Positions 27,318 to 36,450 of a stretch of DNA of 64,000 nt are shown in pieces. The translations under genes were made by a program, and so were the position numbers. The notes under the pieces are model-generated. The model saw only the letters and a list, made by a program, of their open reading frames with translations, had not been told where the DNA came from and searched no databases. Source of the DNA: Daejeonella sp. JGW-45 (GTDB lineage Bacteria; Bacteroidota; Bacteroidia; Sphingobacteriales; Sphingobacteriaceae); assembly GCF_029360805.1 (NCBI RefSeq), contig NZ_JARKNC010000010.1, forward strand, positions 62,001-126,000, read 5' to 3'. Each line of letters opens with the position of its first letter. Positions within the stretch are counted from its first letter, which is position 1.

Positions 27318-29871
27318 TATTGTGCCGTCAGTAGCTAAAAACAGCTTAAACTTCAGATGGCTGATCTTAATGGCGTGGCGTGATAGTCGCCGTAACCGCT
27401 CGCGCCTTTTTCTCTTTGTCTCTTCTATTATTCTGGGCATAGCTGCTATCGTTGCTATTTATTCCTTTGAATACAACCTGCGCCAGGATATCGATTCACA
27501 GGCAAAGAGTCTTCTTGGAGCAGACCTGGTCATAGAAACCAATAAGGCTGTAAAGGAGGATATTCGCCCGGTGCTTATGGCATTAGGAGACGAGCGTTCG
27601 GAGGAGCGGACCTTTGCGTCAATGATCTATTTCCCTAAGAACCAGGGAACACGGCTGGTTAATGTCAGAGCCTTGCAAGGCGCATATCCATATTACGGGT
27701 CAATTGAAACCAGTCCTGCAGGTGCGGGTACCTCTTTCCGTGCCAGCCGCTCTGCGCTGGTCGATAAAACCCTGATGCTTCAGTTCGATGCTAAGGTGGG
27801 CGACTCTGTCAAAGTTGGCGAACTTTCCTTCCGGATCGCCGGTGTGCTTAACAAAGCCCCTGGCCAAACAGGTTTTTCCGCATCTGTGGCACCGGTAGTG
27901 TATATCCCGCTCCGGTATCTTGAACAGACGGGCCTGTCGCAGAAAGGGAGCCGCATCAACTACAACTTTTATTTCAAATTTGCAGAGAACGTTAATGTAG
28001 ACCTGCTCGCGGATAAACTTGAGCCACGTCTCGAGAAAGCAGAGATGGACGCCGAAACTGTAGAATCCCATAAGGAAGATACGGGCCGTTCATTCGAGGA
28101 CATGACAGAGTTCCTAGCCCTTGTGGGTTTCGTGGCCCTGTTGCTGGGCTGCATCGGTGTCGCGAGTGCTATTCACATTTACATTCGTGAGAAGATCAAT
28201 ACTATTGCCATTCTACGCTGCCTGGGAGTAAGCTCAAAGCAGGCCTTTATTATTTACCTGATCCAGATCATAGGGATCGGTTTAATAGGCTCTGTTATCG
28301 GAGCTATTGTTGGAACGCTGATCCAGCAGTTTTTGCCGCTTGTGCTTGCCGATTTCCTGCCGGTGGAAATAACTGTGGCAATATCATGGGCCGCCATCAC
28401 ACAGGGCCTGTTGCTGGGCCTGGTCATTTCGATCCTGTTTGCGTTGCTTCCTTTGGTCTCTGTGAGAAATATATCGCCGCTGAACACGCTACGTATATCC
28501 TTTCAGGAAACGTCTCTGTTTAAAGACCCGGTCAAATGGCTCGTTTACCTCCTTATCGTTTCTTTCGTATTTGCGTTTACCTATTTTCAGATGGATTCGT
28601 TCAGAAAGACGATATATTTTACCGGGGGGGTACTGCTGGCGTTTTTGATCCTGTCTGCGTTGGCTTACCTGATGATGTGGCTTGCCCGGAAGTTCTTTCC
28701 ATCCTCCTGGAGTTATTTGTGGCGTCAGGGCTTTGCAAATTTATTCCGGCCAAATAATCAAACGCTGATCCTTGTGGTATCTATCGGTTTGGGTACCGCC
28801 TTTATTTGTACTCTTTTCTTCGTTCAGGGTATCCTGATCAACCGGGTAACCATGTCGTCCAGCCAAAACCAGCCGAACATGGTGCTGTTTGATATTCAGG
28901 GCGAACAGCGGCAGGCAGTCAGGCAGCTTACACAGAGCATGAGCCTTCCCGTTATCCAGGAAGTTCCGATTGTCAATATGCGTATGACGGAAATTAAAGG
29001 GCGTAACGCAGCCAGCTTTAAAAACGACAGCACAGCCCGCGGGGCAAGGAGAGCGCTGGACCGTGAGTACAGGGTGACGTACCGGGATAGCCTTAGTGAT
29101 TCGGAAAAAATAACAGAAGGAAAATGGACTGGAAGGGCCGGGCAGGGACAGCCGGTTTATGTATCACTTGAAGACGGATTTGCCCGCCGGATAGACGTTA
29201 AGATTGGGGACAAACTGACCTTCAACGTTCAGGGAACTCCTATGGAAACCGTTGTGGGGAGTATACGAAAAGTCGACTGGAACCGTATCCAAACAAATTT
29301 CTTGTTGATATTCCCGGCAGGGGTATTGGAGGATGCACCTCAGTTTCATGTCCTTCTAACGAAAGTTCCATCGAACGAGGTTTCTGCTAAATACCAACGC
29401 GCCGTTGTTAAAACATTCCCCAATATTTCGATGATAGATCTGGGCCTGGTACTGAGTGTGCTGGATGAGATCCTAACTAAAATGGGTTTTGTGATCCGGT
29501 TTATGGCGGCATTCAGTATCATCACAGGTTTGATCGTACTTATTGCGTCTGTTCTCATCAGTAAATATCAACGGATAAAAGAAAGTGTCTTACTAAGGAC
29601 TCTTGGTGCAAGCCGTAAGCAGATCCTGATCATTACTGCGCTGGAATATTTTTTCCTGGGAGCGCTGGCAGCGGGCGCCGGTATAGTCTTAGCATTGCTT
29701 GCAAGCTGGGGATTAGCTAAATTTAGCTTCGAAACGACTTTTGCTCCTGAAATGCTGCCGGTTCTGGTATTGTTTGTCTTGATCTCATCTTTAACGGTGC
29801 TGATAGGATTGTTCAACAGCCGGGGAGTACTTAACAAGCCGCCTTTGGAGGTATTGAGAAGCGAAGTTTAA
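27304..29871 (+). CDS. ybbP: ABC transporter permease, FtsX/MacB family (YbbP-like)
   Basis: 855 residues from the ATG at 27304, within the usual YbbP size. Two FtsX-like modules: the first TM about 33-53 (LFLFVSSIILGIAAIVAIYSF), a periplasmic MacB_PCD-like domain (about 60-265), and TMs about 268-400. A second set comes from about 415 (LVYLLIVSFVFAFTYF), with a second large periplasmic loop and three TMs at the C-terminus (FMAAFSIITGLIVLIASVLI, YFFLGALAAGAGIVLALLA, LPVLVLFVLISSLTVL). It should form a transporter with the preceding ATPase. The TTG at 27289 is less likely as start. Confidence 0.92.
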   Translation: MPEDNIVPSVAKNSLNFRWLILMAWRDSRRNRSRLFLFVSSIILGIAAIVAIYSFEYNLRQDIDSQAKSLLGADLVIETNKAVKEDIRPVLMALGDERSEERTFASMIYFPKNQGTRLVNVRALQGAYPYYGSIETSPAGAGTSFRASRSALVDKTLMLQFDAKVGDSVKVGELSFRIAGVLNKAPGQTGFSASVAPVVYIPLRYLEQTGLSQKGSRINYNFYFKFAENVNVDLLADKLEPRLEKAEMDAETVESHKEDTGRSFEDMTEFLALVGFVALLLGCIGVASAIHIYIREKINTIAILRCLGVSSKQAFIIYLIQIIGIGLIGSVIGAIVGTLIQQFLPLVLADFLPVEITVAISWAAITQGLLLGLVISILFALLPLVSVRNISPLNTLRISFQETSLFKDPVKWLVYLLIVSFVFAFTYFQMDSFRKTIYFTGGVLLAFLILSALAYLMMWLARKFFPSSWSYLWRQGFANLFRPNNQTLILVVSIGLGTAFICTLFFVQGILINRVTMSSSQNQPNMVLFDIQGEQRQAVRQLTQSMSLPVIQEVPIVNMRMTEIKGRNAASFKNDSTARGARRALDREYRVTYRDSLSDSEKITEGKWTGRAGQGQPVYVSLEDGFARRIDVKIGDKLTFNVQGTPMETVVGSIRKVDWNRIQTNFLLIFPAGVLEDAPQFHVLLTKVPSNEVSAKYQRAVVKTFPNISMIDLGLVLSVLDEILTKMGFVIRFMAAFSIITGLIVLIASVLISKYQRIKESVLLRTLGASRKQILIITALEYFFLGALAAGAGIVLALLASWGLAKFSFETTFAPEMLPVLVLFVLISSLTVLIGLFNSRGVLNKPPLEVLRSEV

Positions 29872-29882
29872 GAATCACCATC

Positions 29883-30263
29883 ATGAGAATAGTCTTACTT
29901 ATAGGTATTGGAAGTTTTATTGGAGGCATCGCTCGGTACCTGCTTTCTCAGCTTATTCAAAATAAAGCGCTCGTTACTTTCCCCTACGGTACGCTAGCGG
30001 TAAACATTGTAGGTTGTTTCCTTATCGGGATCGTATATGGGGTTGCGGAGAGATCCGGACTATCAAATGAATGGAGATTATTCATTGCTACCGGTATACT
30101 AGGTGGGTTTACAACTTTCTCAGCATTCTCATATGAGAGCATTAACCTGATGCGCGATGGCCAGGCCGGGGCTGCGTTGGTTTACATTGCGGCGAGTATT
30201 ATGTTGGGACTGGCTGCTACTTTTATTGGGCTGTCAGTTGGGGCTTTGAGTAATGGGCAATGA
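29883..30263 (+). CDS. crcB: Fluoride channel CrcB/FluC
   Basis: 126 residues with four transmembrane helices. The Fluc signatures GGIARYLLSQ, FPYGTLAVNIVGCFLIG (pore Asn) and TGILGGFTTFSAFSYE (Phe box and Na+-binding loop) are present. It exports fluoride as a dual-topology dimer. It follows the permease gene by 11 bp, so there is no room for a fluoride riboswitch of its own. Its last residues (LSNGQ) are encoded by a 7-bp repeat tract that runs into the intergenic region. Confidence 0.95.
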   Translation: MRIVLLIGIGSFIGGIARYLLSQLIQNKALVTFPYGTLAVNIVGCFLIGIVYGVAERSGLSNEWRLFIATGILGGFTTFSAFSYESINLMRDGQAGAALVYIAASIMLGLAATFIGLSVGALSNGQ

Positions 30264-30380
30264 GCAAAGAGCAAGGAGCTTTGAGCTATTTTCAGTTTTT
30301 TGTAAGCATAACTCAAAGCTCATTGCTCATTTCCCAAAGCTCATTTCCCAAAGCCCATAACTCAAAGCTCATAACTCATT
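30248..30380. repeat. Opposed 7-bp repeat arrays overlapping both convergent stop codons
   Basis: Six plus-strand heptamers (gagtaat, gggcaat, gagcaaa, gagcaag, gagcttt, gagctat; 30248-30289) include the crcB stop. Ten heptamers of opposite sense (actcaaa, gctcatt, gctcatt, tcccaaa, gctcatt, tcccaaa, gcccata, actcaaa, gctcata, actcatt; 30311-30380) include the stop of the convergent peptidase gene. GAGCTTTGAGCT near 30276-30287 can pair with ACTCAAAGCTC near 30311-30321. The pair may serve as a two-way terminator. Confidence 0.88.
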
Positions 30381-31217
30381 ACTGGAAAAAGTATCTCCCT
30401 GGCTAACATCACCTGTTTCATATCCTTTTTTAAACCACTTCATACGCTGTGCGGAGGTTCCGTGGGTAAATGAATCCGGTACCACGTGGCCCTGGGATCG
30501 TTTTTGGAGCCTGTCGTCGCCAATGGCGCTCGCTGCGGTAAGGGCTTCTTCAATATCCCCCTCTTCTAATACGCTCTGGCCGTCCTGTTGCAGGTTTTTA
30601 ATATAATTGGCGTACACGCCTGCGTAGAAATCAGCCTGTAGTTCGAGTTTCACAGAGAGACGGTTGTATTCAGTCTCACTCACTTGTCCGCGCATGCCCT
30701 GGACCTTATCTGAAGTGCCCAGGAGGTTTTGCACATGGTGCCCCACTTCGTGGGCTATAACATAAGCCATCGGGAAATCCCCACCAGCGCCGAAACGATC
30801 TTTAAGTTCCTGCTGAAAGGTTAGATCCAGATAAACCCTGCTATCAGCCGGGCAGTAGAATGGACCGGTGGCTGAGCTGGCTGAACCACAGGCAGAAGAT
30901 ACGGAGTTATCGAACAGCACTATTGTAGGCCTTTCATACTGCATTCCCCTTTCATTGAATATGTTAGTCCACAGCTCATCAGTATCGGCCAATACAACAT
31001 CAGCGAATTTTCCAGCATCATCAGTCGGCGAGCCGACTTTGCCTTCCTGAACAGAACCGCCGGCAGGAAGTTGCCCTAATAAGCCTGATAAGTCCTGGCC
31101 AAAAAGCAAACCTAAGATTACGACCAGGATTCCGCCGCCGCCAAGTGCAAGTCCGCCGCCGCCCATGCCTCGTCTGTCGTCAATATTTCCGCTTCCGCGT
31201 CTGCCTAACCATTTCAT
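30369..31217 (-). CDS. Neutral zinc metallopeptidase (YpfJ/KPN_02809 family)
   Basis: 282 residues. A Gly-rich N-terminus (GRRGSGNIDDRRG) and one TM (about 28-46, GGGGILVVILGLLFG) are followed by a peptidase domain with zinc motif HEVGHHVQ (about residues 157-164), the downstream QADFYAGVYAN Glu/Asp helix and a YCPADSRVYLDLTF strand. The family is widespread and poorly characterised; it is thought to be a membrane-anchored peptidase. Possibly transcribed after the amidohydrolase and gltX genes (76 bp and 45 bp gaps). The last residues (SSNEL) come from the heptamer repeat. Confidence 0.92.
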   Translation of the reverse strand: MKWLGRRGSGNIDDRRGMGGGGLALGGGGILVVILGLLFGQDLSGLLGQLPAGGSVQEGKVGSPTDDAGKFADVVLADTDELWTNIFNERGMQYERPTIVLFDNSVSSACGSASSATGPFYCPADSRVYLDLTFQQELKDRFGAGGDFPMAYVIAHEVGHHVQNLLGTSDKVQGMRGQVSETEYNRLSVKLELQADFYAGVYANYIKNLQQDGQSVLEEGDIEEALTAASAIGDDRLQKRSQGHVVPDSFTHGTSAQRMKWFKKGYETGDVSQGDTFSSNEL

Positions 31218-31293
31218 AAGAATATATTTAGTTTTGGTTTAACACTATGGGTGTACCTTTGTTTTACAGGTGAGAAGATAGCTTTCCGCGAAC

Positions 31294-32985
31294 CTATTTT
31301 GCCGGCTGTTCATAAACGACCTTACCACCTACTACAGTTGTCAAAACTTTGACATCCCGGATCTTTTCAGGGTCGATAGTCGTAATATCATTATCCAGAA
31401 CGACGAAGTCTGCGAAAGCGTTCTTTTTTAAAACGCCTTTTTTATCCTCGTCAAAGGACGCATAAGCGGCTCCGGAAGTATAGGCCCTTAAAGCTTGCTC
31501 GACCGTTATCTTTTGCTCCGGAACCCAGCCGCCCGGATTTTGATCGTCAATAGTGCGCCGGGTGACTGCTGCATAAATTCCTTCAAGGGGAGTTGGCGGC
31601 GCTACAAACCAATCGCTGCCGAATGCAAGAATTGTTTTATTGTCTAGGAGGCTTTTAAATGCATAGGTAGTTTTAATGCGTTCCGGCCCGATAATTTTCT
31701 CGGCCCAGCGTCCGTCGTCGATGGCATGATAAGGCTGCACGCTGGCAACCAGGTTCATTCTGGCTATACGTGGAAAATCTGCAGGTGCGATATGCTGAAA
31801 ATGTTCGATCCGAAAGCGGCGGTCTTTTTTTCCATTTTCTTTTTCAACCCGTTCGAAAATGTCTAATAACTCCCGGATAGCCTTATCCCCTATCGAGTGA
31901 ATTAACAGCTGGAGCCCGGCCTTATCAGCAGCGGATATCGCGGTATAAAGCTTATCGGTTGTAGTGACCATAAAGCCGCTATCCGCAGGAGTATCAGAAA
32001 AGGCTTTTTGAAAAGCTGCGGTATGCGATCCCAGGGAACCATCAACAAAACCTTTCAAGCCGCCTATTTTCAGGTAGCTATCCCCACGCCCGGATCTTTC
32101 GACTTCTTCAACCAGTTTCTCCCACGAAGAGAGCGGTACAGCAGCATAGACCCGTGTTTTGAGCTCTTTCTTCTTGTGAGCACGTCTAAATACCTCCAGG
32201 TCTCCCCAGGTTCCCATGTTTTGGATAGAGGTAACGCCTCTTTCTACCACATAATCCATAGCTGCTTTAAGAGCCCTGTCTTTGAGATCGTCGGATGGCT
32301 CGGTTATATGCTTATAGATTACACTCATCGCGTTATCCTTAAAAATTCCGTCAGGTATGCCTTTGCTGTCTCTGGTTATGGTGCCGCCCAGGATATCTTT
32401 GGTGGACGAATTAACTTTTGACAGATTCATAGCCGCCGTGTTTGCCAGGCCCATATGCCCGTCAAGACGTTGTATAAACACCGGGTGGTTAGGTGTTATC
32501 GAGTCTATCCAGGATGCTTTTGGAAGCTCGCCGCCCCAATTTGTGTGATCCCAGTCGCCATTTAAGATCCAGCTTCCGGCCGGAATTGTTTTAGCGAATG
32601 CGGCTATCCGGTCAATGAATTCCTGCCTGGTTTTTGCATCACGCAACTGTACCGACGAGAGCCCAAAGCCACCATCAATAAAATGAATATGAGCGTCGTT
32701 GAAGCCCGGTGTCACCATCTTGCCCTTAGCATCTATGACATTAGACCCTTCGCCGGTAAGTTTTTCAACTTCCTGGTTTGTGCCGACGAAAAGGATTTCT
32801 TCTCCTTTGACAGCCATAGCCTCAGCCCAAGGCTGATCAGGATCTCCCGTCCAGATGCGCGCATTAATTACCGCTAAAGTGGCAGCGCTATCAGTGTTGG
32901 ATTTACATCCTGTAAAAAAACAGATTGTAGCGATTAAAAACACCAGGCAAAGGGTGACTTTCAGAGGGTTGAATTGTGATCTCAT
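31294..32985 (-). CDS. Amidohydrolase family lipoprotein (YtcJ-like)
   Basis: 563 residues with a lipoprotein signal (VFLIATICFFTGCKSN). The amidohydrolase-3 domain has the metal ligands of GFNDAHIHFIDGG, a Glu/Lys region (GGLKGFVDGSLGSHT), LLIHSIGDKA, RIEHFQH and FGSDWFVAPP. The family includes N-substituted formamide deformylase and many uncharacterised imidase/amidases; the substrate here is unknown. Probably exported and lipid-anchored. Downstream of gltX, upstream of the YpfJ-like gene. A short AT-rich hairpin (32991-33018) lies just before its start. Confidence 0.92.
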   Translation of the reverse strand: MRSQFNPLKVTLCLVFLIATICFFTGCKSNTDSAATLAVINARIWTGDPDQPWAEAMAVKGEEILFVGTNQEVEKLTGEGSNVIDAKGKMVTPGFNDAHIHFIDGGFGLSSVQLRDAKTRQEFIDRIAAFAKTIPAGSWILNGDWDHTNWGGELPKASWIDSITPNHPVFIQRLDGHMGLANTAAMNLSKVNSSTKDILGGTITRDSKGIPDGIFKDNAMSVIYKHITEPSDDLKDRALKAAMDYVVERGVTSIQNMGTWGDLEVFRRAHKKKELKTRVYAAVPLSSWEKLVEEVERSGRGDSYLKIGGLKGFVDGSLGSHTAAFQKAFSDTPADSGFMVTTTDKLYTAISAADKAGLQLLIHSIGDKAIRELLDIFERVEKENGKKDRRFRIEHFQHIAPADFPRIARMNLVASVQPYHAIDDGRWAEKIIGPERIKTTYAFKSLLDNKTILAFGSDWFVAPPTPLEGIYAAVTRRTIDDQNPGGWVPEQKITVEQALRAYTSGAAYASFDEDKKGVLKKNAFADFVVLDNDITTIDPEKIRDVKVLTTVVGGKVVYEQPAK

Positions 32986-33030
32986 CAGGACTTATTTCTA
33001 ATAAATATATGAAATAAGATAGAGCTAGTG

Positions 33031-34566
33031 TTAATCTTTCATGAAAGCAGCTAGCGCTTTGGTAATTCTCATAGCTGTTTCCTCCCTGCCCAGCAAAGCC
33101 GCAATATCAAAAACCGCCGGCCCGAATTTACCACCCACAAGCATGATCCTGAAAGGAAGCATTACCTCGCCAATCTTCAGGTTATTTTCTTCGGCTAATG
33201 CTTTGAACGTAACTTCAAGATCTGCGGGGTTCCACTGATCAGCAGCAAGTGACTCGTAACTGATCATAAGTTTATTAAAAAAGTCTGTTTTCGCACCTGT
33301 CCATTTGGGTTTTACAGCATCAAGATCGTAAGTTTTCGGCGTCATAAAGAAGAATGATGCCTGCTCCCAGAAATCCTGCAGGTAGCTCATACGCTCTTTA
33401 ACGAGGCTAATGACCTTGTCCAGATACTCTTCACTTTTCACCTTTACTCCCAGTTTTTCCAGGTCATGGAGTACGTGGAACCGGATAGCAGAGACTTCGG
33501 CTCTCTTTATATATTCATGACTAAACCATTTCGCTTTCTCTATATCGAACTTAGCCCCCGACTTGCTGACACGTTCGATGCTGAACTTTTCAACCAGTTC
33601 ATTCAGACTAAATATTTCTTGTTCCGTGCCATCATTCCAGCCTAGCAGGGCAAGCATGTTGACAAATGCTTCGGGAAGAAAGCCCATTTCACGGAAGCCT
33701 TTTGTAATGTCGCCAGTGTTAGGGTCGGTCCAGTTCATAGCATATACGGGGAATCCCAGCCTGTCTCCATCGCGTTTGCTCAGTTTGCCGTTTCCGTCAG
33801 GTTTAAGAATAAGCGGAAGATGTACCCATTCAGGCATTTCCTGTTTCCAGCCCAGATATTCCCATAACAAGATATGCACGGGTGCTGAGGGCAGCCATTC
33901 CTCGCCGCGGAACGCATGAGTAATTTTCATCAGATAGTCGTCGACCACGACCGCCAGATGATAAGTCGGCATGCCGTCTGCTTTTAACAATACCTTATCA
34001 TCAACCAGGTCGGTTTCAAAACTTACATGCCCGCGGATCAGATCATGAAAATGAACCGTTTCGCCTGGCAGCACTTTTATACGAATCACATAGGGTACAC
34101 CCTGACTGATCAGCGCCTGGCTTTCCTCCGAAGACAGGCTCAACGAGTTTCGTAAGCTCTGACGGTTTTCGTGCCCATATCTGAAGTTCGGATATTTTTG
34201 TCTTTGTGCTTCCAATTCTTCAGTAGTGTCAAAAGCATAATATGCGTAGCCATCTTTCACAAGCTGTTCTGCGTATTTTCTGTAATTTTCTTTCCGTTCA
34301 CTCTGGCGATAAGGTGCAAAAGGCCCTCCATTGGCAGGTCCTTCGTCAGGAGTTAAGCCGCACCAGTTTAAACAGTCAATGATATATTGTTCGGCGCCTT
34401 CAACATACCTGTTCTGGTCGGTGTCTTCTATCCTGAGGATAAAATCTCCTTTGTGCTGGCGGGCAAATAAATAGTTAAATAACACTGTTCTTACACCTCC
34501 GAGGTGTAAACCGCCAGTTGGGCTGGGTGCAAAACGTACTCTTACTTTTTTGGTATTCTCAGACAT
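33031..34566 (-). CDS. gltX: Glutamate-tRNA ligase
   Basis: 511 residues, normal length. The class I signature RFAPSPTGGLHLGGVRT (HIGH variant HLGG at 21-24) and the KLSKR motif (about residue 262) are visible, with the anticodon-binding C-terminal domain ending MRITKALAAFMKD. It charges tRNA-Glu (possibly also tRNA-Gln if the transamidation route is used; the sequence does not show this). A perfect -7 box ends only 4 bases before the ATG, so the mRNA may be leaderless. Confidence 0.97.
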   Translation of the reverse strand: MSENTKKVRVRFAPSPTGGLHLGGVRTVLFNYLFARQHKGDFILRIEDTDQNRYVEGAEQYIIDCLNWCGLTPDEGPANGGPFAPYRQSERKENYRKYAEQLVKDGYAYYAFDTTEELEAQRQKYPNFRYGHENRQSLRNSLSLSSEESQALISQGVPYVIRIKVLPGETVHFHDLIRGHVSFETDLVDDKVLLKADGMPTYHLAVVVDDYLMKITHAFRGEEWLPSAPVHILLWEYLGWKQEMPEWVHLPLILKPDGNGKLSKRDGDRLGFPVYAMNWTDPNTGDITKGFREMGFLPEAFVNMLALLGWNDGTEQEIFSLNELVEKFSIERVSKSGAKFDIEKAKWFSHEYIKRAEVSAIRFHVLHDLEKLGVKVKSEEYLDKVISLVKERMSYLQDFWEQASFFFMTPKTYDLDAVKPKWTGAKTDFFNKLMISYESLAADQWNPADLEVTFKALAEENNLKIGEVMLPFRIMLVGGKFGPAVFDIAALLGREETAMRITKALAAFMKD

Positions 34567-34570
34567 GAGG

Positions 34571-34578
34571 CAAAGATA
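34571..34578 (-). promoter_or_regulatory. gltX -7 promoter box, leaderless arrangement
   Basis: On the minus strand TATCTTTG (34578-34571) is followed by four bases (CCTC) and the gltX ATG. Transcription normally begins about 5-7 bases after such a box, which would fall at or next to the start codon. Confidence 0.55.
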
Positions 34579-34751
34579 CGGATTGTTCTGAGTTACGCAG
34601 ATCGGTGGTTAGTAATCGGTGACATTTCCAGACATCTCTGTATCGGTGGTCTACTAATAATTTTTTTAGCCGCTGGCATCTCGCCGCTCGTATCCCGTAT
34701 CCGAAAATATCCTCTCCCACTTTCCGTTTCCTTTTGTAATTTGCTTCCTGA

Positions 34752-35957
34752 ATGAATCCTTACGAACGAAAGCGCCGCTGGAAATTTATCTTACTCGCAT
34801 TTGCTGTGGTAATTGCCGGGGCCTCGCTGTGGTATACAGATTACCTGGTAAAGAATATTTCCAACGTGGAACGCACCAGAGCTGACCTCTGGGCGCAAAG
34901 CACAAGGAATATTATAGCCATGCCTGACGTGAATGATGAGTATATCACGTTCATTTACAGTATGAGAGACAGCCTGGCAGTACCAGCCATTGTTGCCGAT
35001 TCGGCCGATAATATAATAATCTGGCGCGGCCTGGATACTTCGAAAACCGACATGGTAGAAGACACTGAAAGGACCTATGACCCTAAGTATTTCCAGTCGC
35101 AGTTAGCTCAGATGAAGAGGCAGCATCCTCAACCAATAGTCCTTGAACTGGACACCCGCAAGTGGTATGTCTATTATAAAGATTCATTATTGCTTACTCA
35201 GCTGAGGGCATTTCCTTATATCCAATTGTCTGTGATAGCCATATTTCTCCTGGTAGCTTATAGTGTATTCAGCTCATCCAGGAAATCGGAACAAGACCAG
35301 GTTTGGGTAGGACTTGCCAAGGAAACGGCTCATCAGCTAGGGACGCCTATCTCATCCTTAATGGCTTGGGTGGAGTTATTGCGATCGAGGTTTAATGCGC
35401 CTGACGACCCCCTGATCCTTGAAATGGAAAACGATGTTAAACGTCTCGAGACCGTTGCCGACCGTTTTTCCAAGATCGGATCTAAACCGGTGCTGCATAA
35501 TCATGTCGTATATGAAGTTGTCGAGGAATATATCAACTACTTCAAAGTAAGAGTTAGTGACAAGATCGAATTCGTTTTGTCGGGAGACAGTCAGGTCGAG
35601 GCCCTTATAAACGTTCCTCTATTCGATTGGGTAATAGAAAACATTCTAAAAAATGCCGTAAACGCAATTCAAGGGCCGGGCGTGATTAAGGTAGATATCA
35701 GGGAAAACCTTGCAAAAGAACAAGTGTTTATCGATATATGTGATACTGGCTCAGGAATACCGCGTTTGAAGTTCGATACCGTCTTCCAACCCGGGTATAC
35801 CACACGCAAGCGTGGGTGGGGTCTGGGCTTGTCGCTCACTAAACGGATAATTGAGAATTATCACAAAGGGCATATTTTTGTAAAAGATTCTGAAATCGGG
35901 AAGGGGACCACCTTCCGTATTGTTTTAAAAAGTAATATGACCTATGAAGCAGCCTGA
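34752..35957 (+). CDS. Sensor histidine kinase, no adjacent response regulator
   Basis: 401 residues. TM1 about 11-30, a sensor segment of about 125 residues, and TM2 about 157-177 (IQLSVIAIFLLVAYSVF). The H-box is the Bacteroidota variant GLAKETAHQLGTPISSLMAW (His about 197), with N-box NILKNAVNAI and G-boxes DTGSGIPR and RGWGLGLSLTKRI. It overlaps the DinB gene by 14 bases. No response regulator is encoded nearby, so its partner must be elsewhere. The sensed signal is unknown. Confidence 0.93.
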   Translation: MNPYERKRRWKFILLAFAVVIAGASLWYTDYLVKNISNVERTRADLWAQSTRNIIAMPDVNDEYITFIYSMRDSLAVPAIVADSADNIIIWRGLDTSKTDMVEDTERTYDPKYFQSQLAQMKRQHPQPIVLELDTRKWYVYYKDSLLLTQLRAFPYIQLSVIAIFLLVAYSVFSSSRKSEQDQVWVGLAKETAHQLGTPISSLMAWVELLRSRFNAPDDPLILEMENDVKRLETVADRFSKIGSKPVLHNHVVYEVVEEYINYFKVRVSDKIEFVLSGDSQVEALINVPLFDWVIENILKNAVNAIQGPGVIKVDIRENLAKEQVFIDICDTGSGIPRLKFDTVFQPGYTTRKRGWGLGLSLTKRIIENYHKGHIFVKDSEIGKGTTFRIVLKSNMTYEAA

Positions 35958-36450
35958 TATCGGCGAATACGCGCCATTTTATAAGAAATACATCGATACC
36001 GTTAGTCAAAATGTAATTGCTGAACTGGATCATCAGGCGAATTCATTTCCTTCATTTTTAAAAGGAATCAGTGCCGATAAAGCCTCGTTCGCGTACGCCG
36101 AAGGGAAATGGACTGTCAAAGAACTGGTGGGTCATGTAATAGATACCGAGCGTATTATGATTTACCGTGCCTTACGCATAGGAAGAAATGATAAAACACC
36201 TCTTCCCGGGTTTGAAGAGAACGAATATGTGGCAAACGCACATTTCTGTGATCGTACCTTAGAAAGCCTGGCTGATGAATTTGCTATGCTCCGGAAAGCG
36301 AATATGTATCTTCTCAGATCGTTTTCAGAAGAAGAACTTAACAGGACGGGGGTCTCAAACGGTGCCCCGATCAGCGTGCGGGCTCTGGTTTTTATTCTGG
36401 CGGGCCATTTGAATCATCACCGGAACGTTATTGAAGAAAGATATTTATGA
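35944..36450 (+). CDS. DinB superfamily protein
   Basis: 168 residues, all-helical DinB fold. Metal-binding His residues appear in VKELVGHVIDTERIM (about 63) and LAGHLNHHRNVIEERYL (about 152-156), spaced as in DinB/YfiT proteins. These bind a divalent metal and many act in thiol-transfer or detoxification; this one is uncharacterised. No signal peptide. It starts inside the histidine kinase gene and its stop overlaps the next start by 4 bases (ATGA), so it lies in a translationally coupled operon. Confidence 0.88.
   Translation: MKQPDIGEYAPFYKKYIDTVSQNVIAELDHQANSFPSFLKGISADKASFAYAEGKWTVKELVGHVIDTERIMIYRALRIGRNDKTPLPGFEENEYVANAHFCDRTLESLADEFAMLRKANMYLLRSFSEEELNRTGVSNGAPISVRALVFILAGHLNHHRNVIEERYL

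Noticed and set aside
29872..29882. Fluoride riboswitch upstream of crcB
   Set aside because: Only 11 bases separate crcB from the permease gene, too short for the aptamer.
31254..31261. Plus-strand TACCTTTG near 31254
   Set aside because: It matches the -7 consensus but no plus-strand gene follows, so it is probably chance.
32991..33018. AT-rich hairpin between gltX and amidohydrolase genes as a terminator
   Set aside because: The stem is 8 bp, nearly all AT, and has no U-tract on the relevant strand. It may be incidental.
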